DNA of 64,000 bases from Takakia lepidozioides (lineage: Eukaryota > Streptophyta > Takakiopsida > Takakiales > Takakiaceae), in assembly GCA_030704615.1 (NCBI GenBank), contig CM060732.1, positions 81,057,171-81,121,170 on the forward strand, given 5' to 3'. Positions within the stretch are counted from its first letter, which is position 1. Each line of letters starts with the position of its first letter. The notes beneath the pieces are model-generated. The model did not search any database and was not told the origin of the DNA. It saw nothing but the letters and a program-made list of their open reading frames with translations. The translations under genes and the position numbers were made by a program. This document shows positions 45,350 through 55,600 of the stretch, in pieces.

Positions 45350-46300
45350 GAGTGTACTGCGCACTCTGCGCTGCTCAGCCATAGCCAAGCTGATAATCCA
45401 GGTCAAGCAATTGAGATCCATTGCTTGCCCCAACACCTGACGACGTGATGCCTCAGAAAGAGAAGGCACCGCCGTGGTCCCAGTGGAAAACCCCATAGCC
45501 CGCTCTCGCTCGTCGGCATTAGGCTCCACTAACTGCTGCAACTAAGCATCCCACAGGAGGTCGGGTCCACCAGCCCGAAAAGCATGGGATCTGGGGAAGC
45601 TGAGCAATGTAGGGAATGTTGCTCGTGGTTGATCATGGCCAAAGGCGAACGGTCATCGTGTCTCACACGTTGAGACTGCCTCCCTGTGTCCAAAATGCCA
45701 TCCACGGTGAGGTGTCCTGGCCACTGCACCCCATCAACTGCACGCTTGAGCAGTGCGGGTGGCATCAAGTTAATCCACCAAAGCCGTGGACGATGAGCTT
45801 GTGACCCCACTGCAACTGCATCCAGCAACACTGCTGACCCAAGCCACGACCGGACTTGATGCACACTGGCCATCACCCTGGCCCGAGAATCACCCATCAG
45901 TGGCACATTCTCCAAGATGTATGCTGGAGATACAGCTTGATGAAGCTGCAAGTGGCGCAAAATGCGCACCATCTCCCAAAACAGACCCGTCCTCGAGTCT
46001 CGCAATCCATTGTCATGCCCGGCTGATGAATGCCCTTGGCAGGGCCAACCTGCCACTACCAGATCAATGGAGCCAACCTGCTCCAAATCTTGCGCCCCCA
46101 ACAACGAAATGTCTGCTGGCAAGGCCTGCTGATATCCACGAACTGCAGACACCAGCAACAACTCAGGGTACTGCTGCACCATCTGAGCAACATGGTGCAG
46201 TGAGACGCATCGTGCAGTCTCATCCCTCTCCACATACAGGTAACGTCGAACTCGTACACCTGCCTGCAGCACTGCAGCCAATCCAGTGCAACGACGCAAT
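45350..46300 (-). pseudogene. Retroelement-borne C5-cytosine DNA methyltransferase (broken)
   Basis: The first part (46299-45529) has the core of a C5-cytosine methyltransferase: a motif I-like CTGLAAVLQAG, motif IV VAGWPCQGHSSAG with the Pro-Cys catalytic loop, motif VI YILENVP, and motif VIII AHRPRLWWINL. The second part lies in the pol frame (from 45541) and looks like motifs IX-X (RERAMGF and RRQVLGQAMDL). The two parts are in different frames, and a TAG stands at the junction, so the enzyme is broken here. The target-recognition interval is short. Such enzymes transfer a methyl group from S-adenosylmethionine to cytosine. Methyltransferases inside retrotransposons have been reported from charophyte algae and dinoflagellates; this copy may belong to that kind of element. 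The sequence upstream of motif I cannot be traced. Confidence 0.8.
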
Positions 46301-46490
46301 GGCGTGAGCGTTGCACGTGAGCGCGCGAGCGTACGCTCACGCAGGAGTGACGTGGCGTGAGCGTACGCTCACGCCAGCTGACGTGGCGTGAGCCTGCACA
46401 CACGCTGACGTGGCGTGAGCGTCATGTCAGCATGCTGATGTGGCGGTGAATGATGACGTGGCACTGTCCGTCAACTGCCACGTCAGCATT
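46301..46490. repeat. Palindromes and TGACGTGGC repeats beside the retroelement
   Basis: TGACGTGGC (or TGATGTGGC) recurs at 46348, 46379, 46406, 46436 and 46454, with an inverted copy GCCACGTCA at 46477, giving roughly 30-bp spacing. Between them lies a perfect 22-bp palindrome (46354-46375, core GCGTGAGCGTACGCTCACGC) and a shorter one at 46327-46338. TGACGTGG is a hybrid C-box/G-box, the kind of site bound by plant bZIP factors. The zone may be a regulatory part of the element, such as a degraded LTR or leader. Confidence 0.8.
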
Positions 46491-46938
46491 AACATGCGCC
46501 GCCTATAACCGTGGATGGTCCTATTACCGTGGAATTAATGCAGGGAATCTTGCCTAAATAGAATCAAGACGAGCGTTGAGGCCTACAATTGCAGCATCCA
46601 ACATTGTGCAATTACAAATGCTTGTTTCACTTTTACAATTACGAAGACGACAAAATATCCTCACAAAGTGTGCGCCATAAAGGCTGCCACGAGAAGACTT
46701 CCTCCCTCCTCAAATAACAATGAGAGTTATGATCATCTTCAAAAGATGATTGTAGTGCTTAGCGACAGCAAGACATGTAGACTTCGAACGGTGCAATGAC
46801 AAATGTGCACTACCTAAAAGTTGTCACTCAGACCTCACTCCGTATAGTTGGAGGCCATATCATTGCACAGCCGACAAATTGATGTGAATTACACATTTCA
46901 AATCATGGTCATCCACATACCACATTACATAGTTCATG
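46491..46938. other. Gene-free spacer
   Basis: Between the palindromic zone and the transposase remnant, I see no coding sequence, tRNA-like structure or copy of a long terminal repeat. It probably belongs to the non-coding end of the neighbouring MULE element. Confidence 0.3.
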
Positions 46939-49650
46939 CTACCCATGTGTTGTATCCCGCTGCAAAAGAGTATCGACCTCGTTGAAACTCATAGTGGCCT
47001 GGTGAATGAAGTTGTCACGTTTGGGATCGCAAACCATCCTCCTCAAAAATATGAAATACAAATGTTTGCAGGGTATGAATTTACCTCTCTTGCCCAAACT
47101 GGTTGATAGCATATTCACAAAATCAGGACATGTGCAATTGGGGAAATTGGAAACCGTGATGTCGTAGGTCCTGTCATGAACAGCAGATGTGGAAGTGATG
47201 ATTGTGAATACCCGACCATATCCTGGATCGGGTACTTCCGTGGTGCTTCCGACACGAGCTTGGAGCATTCTTGCGGACTCCACTTTGCCAAAGTGTTCAG
47301 CGGTTGGAGGGAAACGCCGAACGAGCTTTCCATCTCGTTTGGTTGGCCACAAGTCAGGATTTGCCGGGGGGACCCGGGAGGACGCAGGAGTAGTAGCACA
47401 TGCATGGAGTTGGGGTTGTCTCGCAAGGGAAAAACCTGCCTCCTCCAGCATTTCAATCTCCTGAAAGCTGAGATGTGTTCCCACCTTCACGGGCCAAACG
47501 GTTGGAGGAGATGGCTTCATCACTACGAAAGGACGCACAGTTCCATGCACACATCTGGCACAATCATCTGCGCAGAACCAGAACTTGTGGTTCTTGGCTT
47601 CTGGTTGACCGTATGGACGCATCAAGCCCGTGAAAGTCGGAGCAGGAGTTCGGGCACCACCTCTGGATATAGATGAAGTGCACTTCTCGAAATTAGTTGC
47701 CCTGATCGCTGTACATTTCACACGAGACCCGACACTTGTGCGTTCTATGTGCCAAACGTGGTCGGGGCATGCGGACTCAAGCACATCAAGGGGGTTGTTT
47801 CTCTCCTGCACCATTTCAGTGGCACGGTTTGATGCTGGAGCTTGCCGTCGTGTTGGAGGTTCCTCCACAATGGAGGTTCCGAACATGGAGTTGTCATGCA
47901 GGGGAACACGAGGCTTCGAGAAGTTATCACGATCTGCCCTGTGGGAATCTGAATCCGAACCAGGTGGAGTGTTCAATTTCCTCTTACAGGAGCCGAATCT
48001 CTCCTCCCCTTCAAGATGTGGAACTCTAGAAACAAGTGGCGTTCCCTGGGCATACATGCTCACCACCCGTGCTATCTTGATTGGATCCCCAAATCTGTTT
48101 GCAGCACGCAACATCAACTCCGATTTGTCTGGACCCTTGCCACCAACCCCACCTCGTAAGAAATCACGGTATCGGGTTTGTTGTTGCAAGGCACGTATCA
48201 AATCATCTGTTGTTGCCACATACAAATCGCGACCTCGTTTCCCAGACTGCTGCAACCATGCATTGTGCACAGTTTCTGCCAAATTGCAAGATGGCATGTC
48301 CGCCATTTCCTCAATGGACATGTTCTGCAAAGAGGATAACCACACTTCAGAAGAGTGCACAGGAAACAACATAAAGAAAGCAATGAGTCAAAAATATGGA
48401 AAGCAAATGTATGAATAAAGCATGAAATAGAAGCCTCGTACCATTGTCATGGCTGCTCCCCACTGTCTATACCGGAAGTGCCAAAACGCCAGCCAATCTT
48501 CCAATGCTCTCATACTCTCAAGTGATGCAGCTCCAGAAGAGAACCACCAGGCACGAATTGTCTGGAACAAAGTGTCCGCCTCCTTCATTGTTCTAGCATC
48601 TTTGTACTCTTTGCACAATTTACGGTGCTGAGTCTGCATCTCTGGTTTGATGTCCGACTGTGTATGTTTTTCCAGAGATTGTGTCCAATGGAATAGACAT
48701 GTACACTCTCTTCCTGGCATAGGCACTTTTGGGTCGCCCGATCCGAAGACAATACGAATAGCATTGAAATTTGCTTGAGCACTATCCGCCATGAAACCTG
48801 CGAAATTTGGAGATGGCAGCCCATGACACGTATCAGGGAATTCCACATGAGCTTCTGGGATTCCGTATCCTCGGATTGCATGTCACAAACTGCAATTGTC
48901 ATAACTCGTTGGTACACTGGATCGTAGACATGACAAGCCATTGTCGTCCAATCCTTCACTCGTTTCACATGATCAAACATAAGAAAACAGTTCTGCAAGT
49001 CCCCAGTCTTCTGCATCCGCTTCACGAGGCTAACCCCACTGCCCTCCCCAACAGTCGACATTTTGAAAAGAAAAACTTTGATGGCACCTTGACCTGGGAA
49101 TACATTGTCCTGGATGTAATCGTACTTGCTCAGTCGTTTCAATTCCAAAATATTGTCTATGTAGCCTCTGATCCCAGAGCCCATTCTCAATGCATTGATC
49201 TGATGCCGAATGTTAGGTGAACTTAAAGTGGAGAAATGATCCATGACCAGGTCCAATGCTGCACCGTCAAGTTTAGTCCCCACAGAATCTCCTTCACTCA
49301 AAATATGGCTTTCCAAGAAGGACTTGCTTGCGCCAAGAGCAATTGCAGATGTTGTTGCGGATGGGTTTCTCCCGAACTCCTGTTTGATCAACCTCGATAC
49401 TGTCTCAACACTCTCCCTGTAATCCCCCTTCGAGACAGGATGGTTATGGAATCCAAAATGCAAACAAGCTCTCGTCATTGTATTCAAACGGTGGACAACA
49501 TAGTACATTCTTGCTCCGCAGAGCGCCAAGCAGGATGGCACAAGTTTGCAGAATTTGCAGACGAAAGTGTTTGCCGGTGGAGGGGCAGTCCCAGGCTGAA
49601 ATGGATTCTATGCCAGACCCTCCCATTCGCTTTGATTATGAACTCCAGAC
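46939..49650 (-). pseudogene. MULE-type transposase with SWIM zinc finger (decayed)
   Basis: Reading leftward, a Cys/His N-terminal region (CKFCKLVPSC ... FGFHNHPVSKGDY, about 49580-49430) resembles MULE DNA-binding domains. It is followed by the transposase core: first Asp region FLMFDHVKRVKDWTT (about 48980), then GFMADSAQANFNAIR (about 48780), then ECTCLFHWTQSLEKHT. The C-terminal exon has a SWIM finger (CTCPDF ... CKHLYF, about 47140-47060), typical of Mutator-like transposases. A GT-AG intron of about 115 bp is likely near 48435-48322. One frame change near 48830 suggests damage. An extra Cys-rich segment (WFCADDCARC, about 47560) is unusual. No terminal inverted repeats were found by eye. 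Confidence 0.75.
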
Positions 49651-50668
49651 TGAAGAAAGTGTCTGCAATTCAAATTATCACACCTAAGTATAAAATTCTT
49701 TCCCAGACCCTCAAGAGTTTCAAAAGCCACTTCTATCAGGATATTTTCTAGTAGAAATATATCTGCCCAGCGTACCTGTGTTTCACTGCTTCTCTCACAA
49801 TTTCACTGATTGCACTCCCCATCCCAGCTCCTGGGCAGTTTCCATTGAGAGACCTTTCTTATCACTAGAAGAAGACATGATACATCGACTATGAGTGCAA
49901 GGTGTTAGCATAATTAGCACTTGTGTGTTAAATAGAGCTTGGTAGAAAGCTTTTGTGTTACAAGGTGTTGCAGGTTTTGCAAAGAAAGTCTTTGTGATGT
50001 ACATGCACGGTAATTTGGAGGTATTTAAGAAGAGCCCCAGTGCAAAGTTTGAGAGCTAGTGAAGATAGTTCTTTGTTCTACAAGTTGTTGCAGACCGGTT
50101 TTACGAGTTCAAGAAGAGCTCGGGTGTAAGCGGTGCATGTGTGGAGCATGCTTTCAACTTTAAGCTTAGCCGGCCTCTTGATCTATCGACTTCAGATGCT
50201 GGGACTTATGCGATTGAAGACTAAGCGATGATCTTATTGGGGTGGATACTTGCAATCTATCCGGTGTTAGAGGAACCTAATCACCAGCTAGGGGGAGATT
50301 GCATAGCTTTCTAAGACTATATGCTAGGAAGTGTGGTTGGACAACGATGTATGTTGTGGCACGATGCTTAAGTACATGACAGACGTATTATATCTAGATA
50401 CTGTTGAATATCATGATCACAATACTAGTTGGTATGAGATATCAATACTAGCATCTGCATGCACCATTTTTAATTAAAAATTTATCAATTATCAAGTATG
50501 TAGTGAAAGAAAAAACTTTGTAAAATCTAGTATATATATAATATATGTATAATATATATAGTTGTATAAAATACTTATACAATACAGATATAGCAAGCGA
50601 AATATTTATATATAGAGCAAATGAGGAAGATGACGAGGGAGTAATATAATATATAATATATAATATGT
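49651..50668. other. Non-coding region with weak retroelement-like sequence
   Basis: No gene is recognised. A purine-rich stretch AGGGGGAGATTG (about 50289-50301) resembles the polypurine tract next to the 3' LTR of plant Ty1/copia elements. No copia protein or LTR pair is visible. AT-rich dinucleotide tracts (ATATAT) occupy about 50530-50665. Confidence 0.3.
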
Positions 50669-51075
50669 GACGCCTCTCGAAGGAAGCGTAAATTATGGTG
50701 TCCCTTCATCCCTTTTGGATTGTATATGAGTATGGTACTGGTATCGTTTTTTTTTTTTTTTTTTTTTGATACTAGGGGTATATGAGCACTGGTATGGTAT
50801 TTCATCCACATTAATACCTCGCGTGATATCAAAAACTGAGACTCGATCAGTAAGCTCGCTGATCTCTTGTGAGGGTAAACCATTAAAACATTGATACCTA
50901 CAGTCATCAAGCTATCAAAAGAATCAGTACACAACAAGGCGTTTTGGAGTTATCTCTAGTTTCAGAGTAAGTGCAGGTGGGCTGTGACACAATCATAATA
51001 TGTTGTAATTGCCTGGAAGGCAGTAGCCCTTGTGGTGAAGAGACACCATAATTTACGAGCCCTTCGGGAGACGTC
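50669..51075. mobile_element. MITE-like element with 41-bp terminal inverted repeats
   Basis: The left end (GACGCCTCTCGAAGG..., 50669-50709) and the complement of the right end (GACGTCTCCCGAAGG..., 51075-51035) align over about 41 bp. They share a block GTAAATTATGGTGTC and differ at about seven positions. The 407-bp body has no coding capacity and contains a T run (about 50748-50768). Flanks are AT-rich and no exact target-site duplication is obvious, so the superfamily is not assigned. Confidence 0.75.
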
Positions 51076-51504
51076 TATATTTAATTTAATTTAATTTATT
51101 GTAATCGCTCTAAGAAGAATGATCCAGGTTAGAAGAAGCGGACGCCATAAGAAGAAAATCACCTGCCGAGATTGCATACACATAGCACGTACCCATTGAA
51201 GGAGCCGCACCCTACTCCAGTTAGGCGCAAGAACCTAACGCCATCGCCATATTCATACTTAGCTCTGTCCACCATAAATTTGCCGCAATACTAGTATCGT
51301 GACCACACTGCATTTGCGCTTACCCAGACTGGTATGGTATGTGTGGGAGGAATCCTAAAGACATATTGATCCCCCAAGTACGTGTATCACATGGGTACAC
51401 TGGTTCTTTCATACCCGAATGGTATGTTCTTCAATATATATATTCATACTTGTAACCAGGTATACCAGTCCAACACTGGTGGACACCTTTGCGACACCAA
51501 TCGG

Positions 51505-51576
51505 TGGATTGAACCCATGCCACAACCACTTCCGAGGTGGTATGTGCCCATTACCACTAGGCTACAACTTGGGTCA
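51505..51576 (-). repeat. tRNA-derived SINE head or tRNA pseudogene
   Basis: On the minus strand there is an A box TAGCCTAGTGG and a B box GGTTCAATCC at tRNA-like spacing. Between them, ACCAC-CTCGGAA-GTGGT forms a perfect 5-bp anticodon stem with a 7-base loop containing U33, anticodon CGG (proline) and A37. The T stem and acceptor stem do not pair well, so a working tRNA is unlikely. The sequence fits an RNA polymerase III promoter of a SINE. The phrase CTGGTATGGTAT recurs at about 50788, 51330 and 51600, suggesting further repeat material around it. Confidence 0.55.
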
Positions 51577-52680
51577 GGGAGTATATAAAAGTCTATAACC
51601 TGGTATGGTATCTCACCGAGTATAGGATATTTAGGATAACCCTCTCTCATCGACATCGGCTACTCTTGCTTAATGCCTCCTAAGCATAACTAATCTCTTC
51701 AATAAATACTTGGTCTCTCTTATCTCTTAGTAATTTCCCGAGTAATCTCTCCCTTCGACAAACCGTGTCCACCTCGTCTCCCTCTTTATCTCAATGTTAT
51801 GCTTGGTTAACTAGTTTGCTAGGGTAAGGGGGGAGTTTCCCCACACTAAGCCTTCACGCCCTCTACGGTGGTTATTTCCACCAATGTGACTATTTTTTCT
51901 CAATTAATTTGATTAAAAGGGCCACTCTCCCCTTTCTTTAGAAAAAAGAAGATATTTACGTAATTGGACATGGGGTCGTATTATAGCTTCCACCCAATGT
52001 TTCACAGGGTTTGGTCCTTCACTTGTCAAGAGAGTTTGCCATATTGCACCACGTGGCAAGTCTTCTTTGGCTATCGTAGCTCTGATAGTGACATATGGGG
52101 CTACAAACCCCAGGAATACTCCCCCATTCCAATTACGTTCCATAATGGCCACCAGTTGACCCTGATCGTGGCCCCGCCGCTCGCCAGGTCCGCCCGGTGG
52201 CCATTATCTTTATTACAGTGCAAATACCAGTACATATACCAATCCTTTGCCTGTCTACCAGACCAGCACTGGTCGGTATCCAATCCCTTTATTTAAAAAT
52301 AAAACTTACCCGGAATCTGCGGGTACTTGTGCTGATCAAATACCTGGAACGGGCATTAGTTACCGGCCGATATCTGCACATACCAGGATCCGATGGGTGT
52401 ATTAAGAAGATAGATACACGAAAAATCGATGGGTAGGTAGTCTCGAAAGGTGATACCATACAACACATAACCTAGTCACGAACAGAGTGTTGTGCTCACA
52501 CAAAAGTTTTCATGGAGTATGCGAGAACGATGGCACTTAGAGTTTGATGGGCTTCAATGCATCTTGCACGAGTTTTCATAGAGTGCTGACTGAGACCTCA
52601 TGACAAAATCTGGCTATGGAGGTTGTTTGCAGGTTAATTTTGGAACATGGGGATTGATGAGCTGAAGTATAAGGGACAAT
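51577..52680. other. Gene-free region upstream of the acidic-protein gene
   Basis: Short open frames on both strands show no domains. The right part should contain the promoter and leader of the gene starting at 52681. GGTAT-containing words similar to those near the SINE-like sequence continue to about 52400, consistent with old repeats. Confidence 0.35.
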
Positions 52681-55600
52681 ATGAAAGCTGAGCACGCCGC
52701 TGATCCAAACCAAGAGGCAGAAGACATGGAGGTACCCAGTCAGGAGAGGACGGTGGTAGAAGGGGGGAAGTGCCGGTGTTGTGAGGAATTGGAAGCAAAT
52801 CATAAGAAGGAGAAAGTCCTTTGGAAAAGTACCATGTCCGTCCTTAAGGACAAAGTAGAGGAGCTGTATGTGCTAGAGCACGACGCCCAACGGCGAGAGA
52901 GCGAGGCTGTTGAACGTGAAGTGAAAGCCTTAAAACAGTTACATGATATCGAGAAGGAGCTTCGATTAGTGCGAATGGAAACGGAGCTTGAAGTACCTGT
53001 TCCATCCCTTCCCCCGCAGAGCTCTGCCACTCCTACCGGTGCAGGACTGGGTCCTTTATGTCCGGTAAGTTTTTCAATGCTTTAGCAATAAATCATGCTT
53101 CAGTGCTATTCTTCATCGTTGATGCTACATTAAATAGGGACCTGGAAGGTCAGAACAACCTGCTGCCTTAGAGGTAACAGCAAGCAATTCATTAGTCTTC
53201 CCTCCCCTCTGCCCCCTTTTCTGGTTCTCTTAAAAATTGTGCAGCGTCAATGTCCACAAGAGCCCACAAGGCCACTCAAGCATACCTTGCGTCTTGTCAG
53301 TGTTTGGAGAAGTCAGAATGCAGCAGGCAGGCAACAGATGGGGTCTTGTGATCTTTGTAGCTATTCCACCTTGTGCTCGTTGTTTTGACTTCCTGCCATC
53401 ATCCCATGCCATTTTATTTCCAGGACAACCACAGCCACAGGTTTCACAGGTCAGGGCTGAGTAATGGGCCTACTGCAATGCCAATGGCTGGAATCAACAT
53501 CACGCCTTCTAGTATGCGTGATTAAAGCAACAAATATTCACTAGTAGCTGGGTTTTGACCATGGCTGATTTGGGCCAAGTCGTAATCCACATTACTTCAG
53601 GTAGCAAGGCATGCCGTAGCCAATCAAATCATTAGACTTAAATTGCTGTCAGGGTTTTGGTCCAGCATCTTCAACCTGACCCTGAGTTGTAGCCAAATTC
53701 ATCAAACCTGGAGGCATCCACCAAGACCTTCGTACTGAATCAGGCTACTTTGGTAGCTCATTCATAACTCAGATGTTAAAACCGGTCTGGGCCACCTTTG
53801 TGTTGAGCACTAGTCCAGCTGAATATGACATTTTCTCCATGAAGGTTCTGCATCAAGACAACTCTCAGAAGGCAATTTCAGCACCCATTGGTGTGGTTAG
53901 GGTTAGTTGGTGTGCTCTTACCAATTATATGATGGATCTTTCGAGGTAAGGGGTACTCAGACATCCTTTTGGCAACTCCCATGGATATACCTTTGTACGG
54001 GTTCAGGTGAAGGTCTGTCCCACAATATATTCTTTAGGGGCAGAGTCGTCCTTGGAGGATCCCAGCTTTTGGTGTGGTTGTGGATAAGCTCGGGAGCTGT
54101 CTGCCAAAAATGACAATATTGAGATGCTCCCAATGTGTTTAGCCTGATTTAATAGAGTGTAGTGCAGCATCTGAGTGCAGCACTCATCAACCAGTTGTTT
54201 GTAATGTCCTAGGACTCTTCTACACGACATGTCATGGAAGGACTACTAGGGCATGTACAGATACTTCATGGGTCAAGTTGTGCAACTGAATATAGATGTC
54301 TCGAATTCCCAACGATGAATGTTCTAAATTGATTCTTGAATGTTCTTGATTTACAGGTGAAGGACATGGATGGGGAAACAAAGACAATTTTCAGTCTGAA
54401 GGGGAAAAACGCAGCAGTAGAGCATTCAGGTATTCAGGCAACGGAAACAACACTCCCTGTGCCTCTGGCTCCTCAGACGCCAGGCAGGCTCAGATCCCAA
54501 CTTTCTCTTTCTAAGGCAGGAGGTAGTTCTTCTAAGGGCACGAAGTCACTGGTCCCTCAGGATCTTGGGGAGACTGCGATGGAGACTTTAATTTCGTTAG
54601 TACCAGCCTCTGTACCAAATGATGGTCAAGCAGAGAGGGACTCTATCTCTTTCCAGACTGGCTCCAGAGATGCCCAGAGAGACTGTCTGGAAAGGAATGT
54701 TGGATCTGTGGACATTAAGGATATTAAACCCATCAATAAGTGCTGCCTTCAAGGATGGAATGGGACTCAGCGAGTGGAAAATATCCCACTCTTGTGCAGT
54801 AACAACTGCAAAACAGTTCTATCCTTGCATAATGATTCCGGGGATGATAAGAGACAGTGTCCAGAAAGTCATGTCAAGCTCTTGGATGGTGAACCCATTG
54901 ACCAGCGCTCTCCACAAGGAAGGACTGAGGTTCAGTGTGCAGGAAACATCTCTCTTCCTTGTCATGGTATCATTGAAGCAGGTCAACTGCTGCATAATCG
55001 GTCCAAAGACTTCAAGGGAGACTGCACAGTCAGAGACATTGTGTTCTTGGATGGTGAACCCATAAACCAGCGCTTCCCTCAAAGACTGGATGAGACATAC
55101 TGTGTGGTAAGTACACCACATTCCTGTAGGGAAGTGGGGAAGCCTGGTCAATGTGGTCGGCCACAGGACAACAGGAAGGTAGAGGACACACCGATTGGAT
55201 GGGAAAAGGCAGGGGGTCCTTCCTTTAACAGAACACTGACATGGGGCCAGGATGGAGTTACTTTTGACCTATGGAAAGGAGGCTCCCAACTTGGCCAGCA
55301 GGAGGCGGTCACAAACCATGCAGATGAAATCATTCACGAGTTGTCAGACGATAGTGAGAGAAGTGTGGGAGGTTCAAGGCTGTATACAAGCAATAAAAGG
55401 CAATGGCTTACTCTGTCCAGTGACTCTGAGAGCGAGCCAGAGGTATGCACAAGCTCCCCTGGGAAATGGAAATCTTCACATTTCGCTAAGAGAAGAAGTG
55501 TGACTAGCCCAAACTCTCATGAGCTGAAAAAGTCTATGGTTGAGGAGATAGGGGGAAAGACCACTTCCTGCACGTTGAAGCCCTGCAATGGCCCTGAAAC

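Larger units (their letters stand above)
41948..46300 (-). mobile_element. Decayed Ty3/gypsy-like retroelement with DNA methyltransferase and PHD finger
   Basis: Reading leftward the order is C5-cytosine methyltransferase, reverse transcriptase, RNase H, zinc-binding integrase and a C-terminal PHD finger. RT-RNase H-integrase is the Ty3/gypsy order. No gag, aspartic protease, long terminal repeats or primer-binding site could be found, so the copy is truncated at both sides or the LTRs are too diverged to see by eye. The right end abuts a palindromic repeat zone. From 45541 down to 41948 the pol region stays in one reading frame, broken only by premature stops. Confidence 0.88.

Noticed and set aside
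45786-46307. Plus-strand ORF of 173 codons
   Set aside because: It is antisense to the methyltransferase motifs, which explain the openness of the opposite strand.
46301-46938. 5' LTR of the gypsy-like element
   Set aside because: I compared it with 41300-41947 and saw no shared terminal sequence, so no LTR pair can be claimed.
50285-50305. Copia-type polypurine tract (AGGGGGAGATTG)
   Set aside because: No LTR pair, primer-binding site or copia protein was found nearby. A short purine run is not enough to call an element.
51505-51576. Functional proline tRNA gene
   Set aside because: The anticodon arm and boxes are good, but the acceptor and T stems do not pair, so it is recorded as SINE-like instead.
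53424-53449. Extra exon in the acidic-protein gene
   Set aside because: The 26-base version shifts phase and puts a stop at the next exon. A 15-base version would fit but has a weak acceptor, so neither was included.
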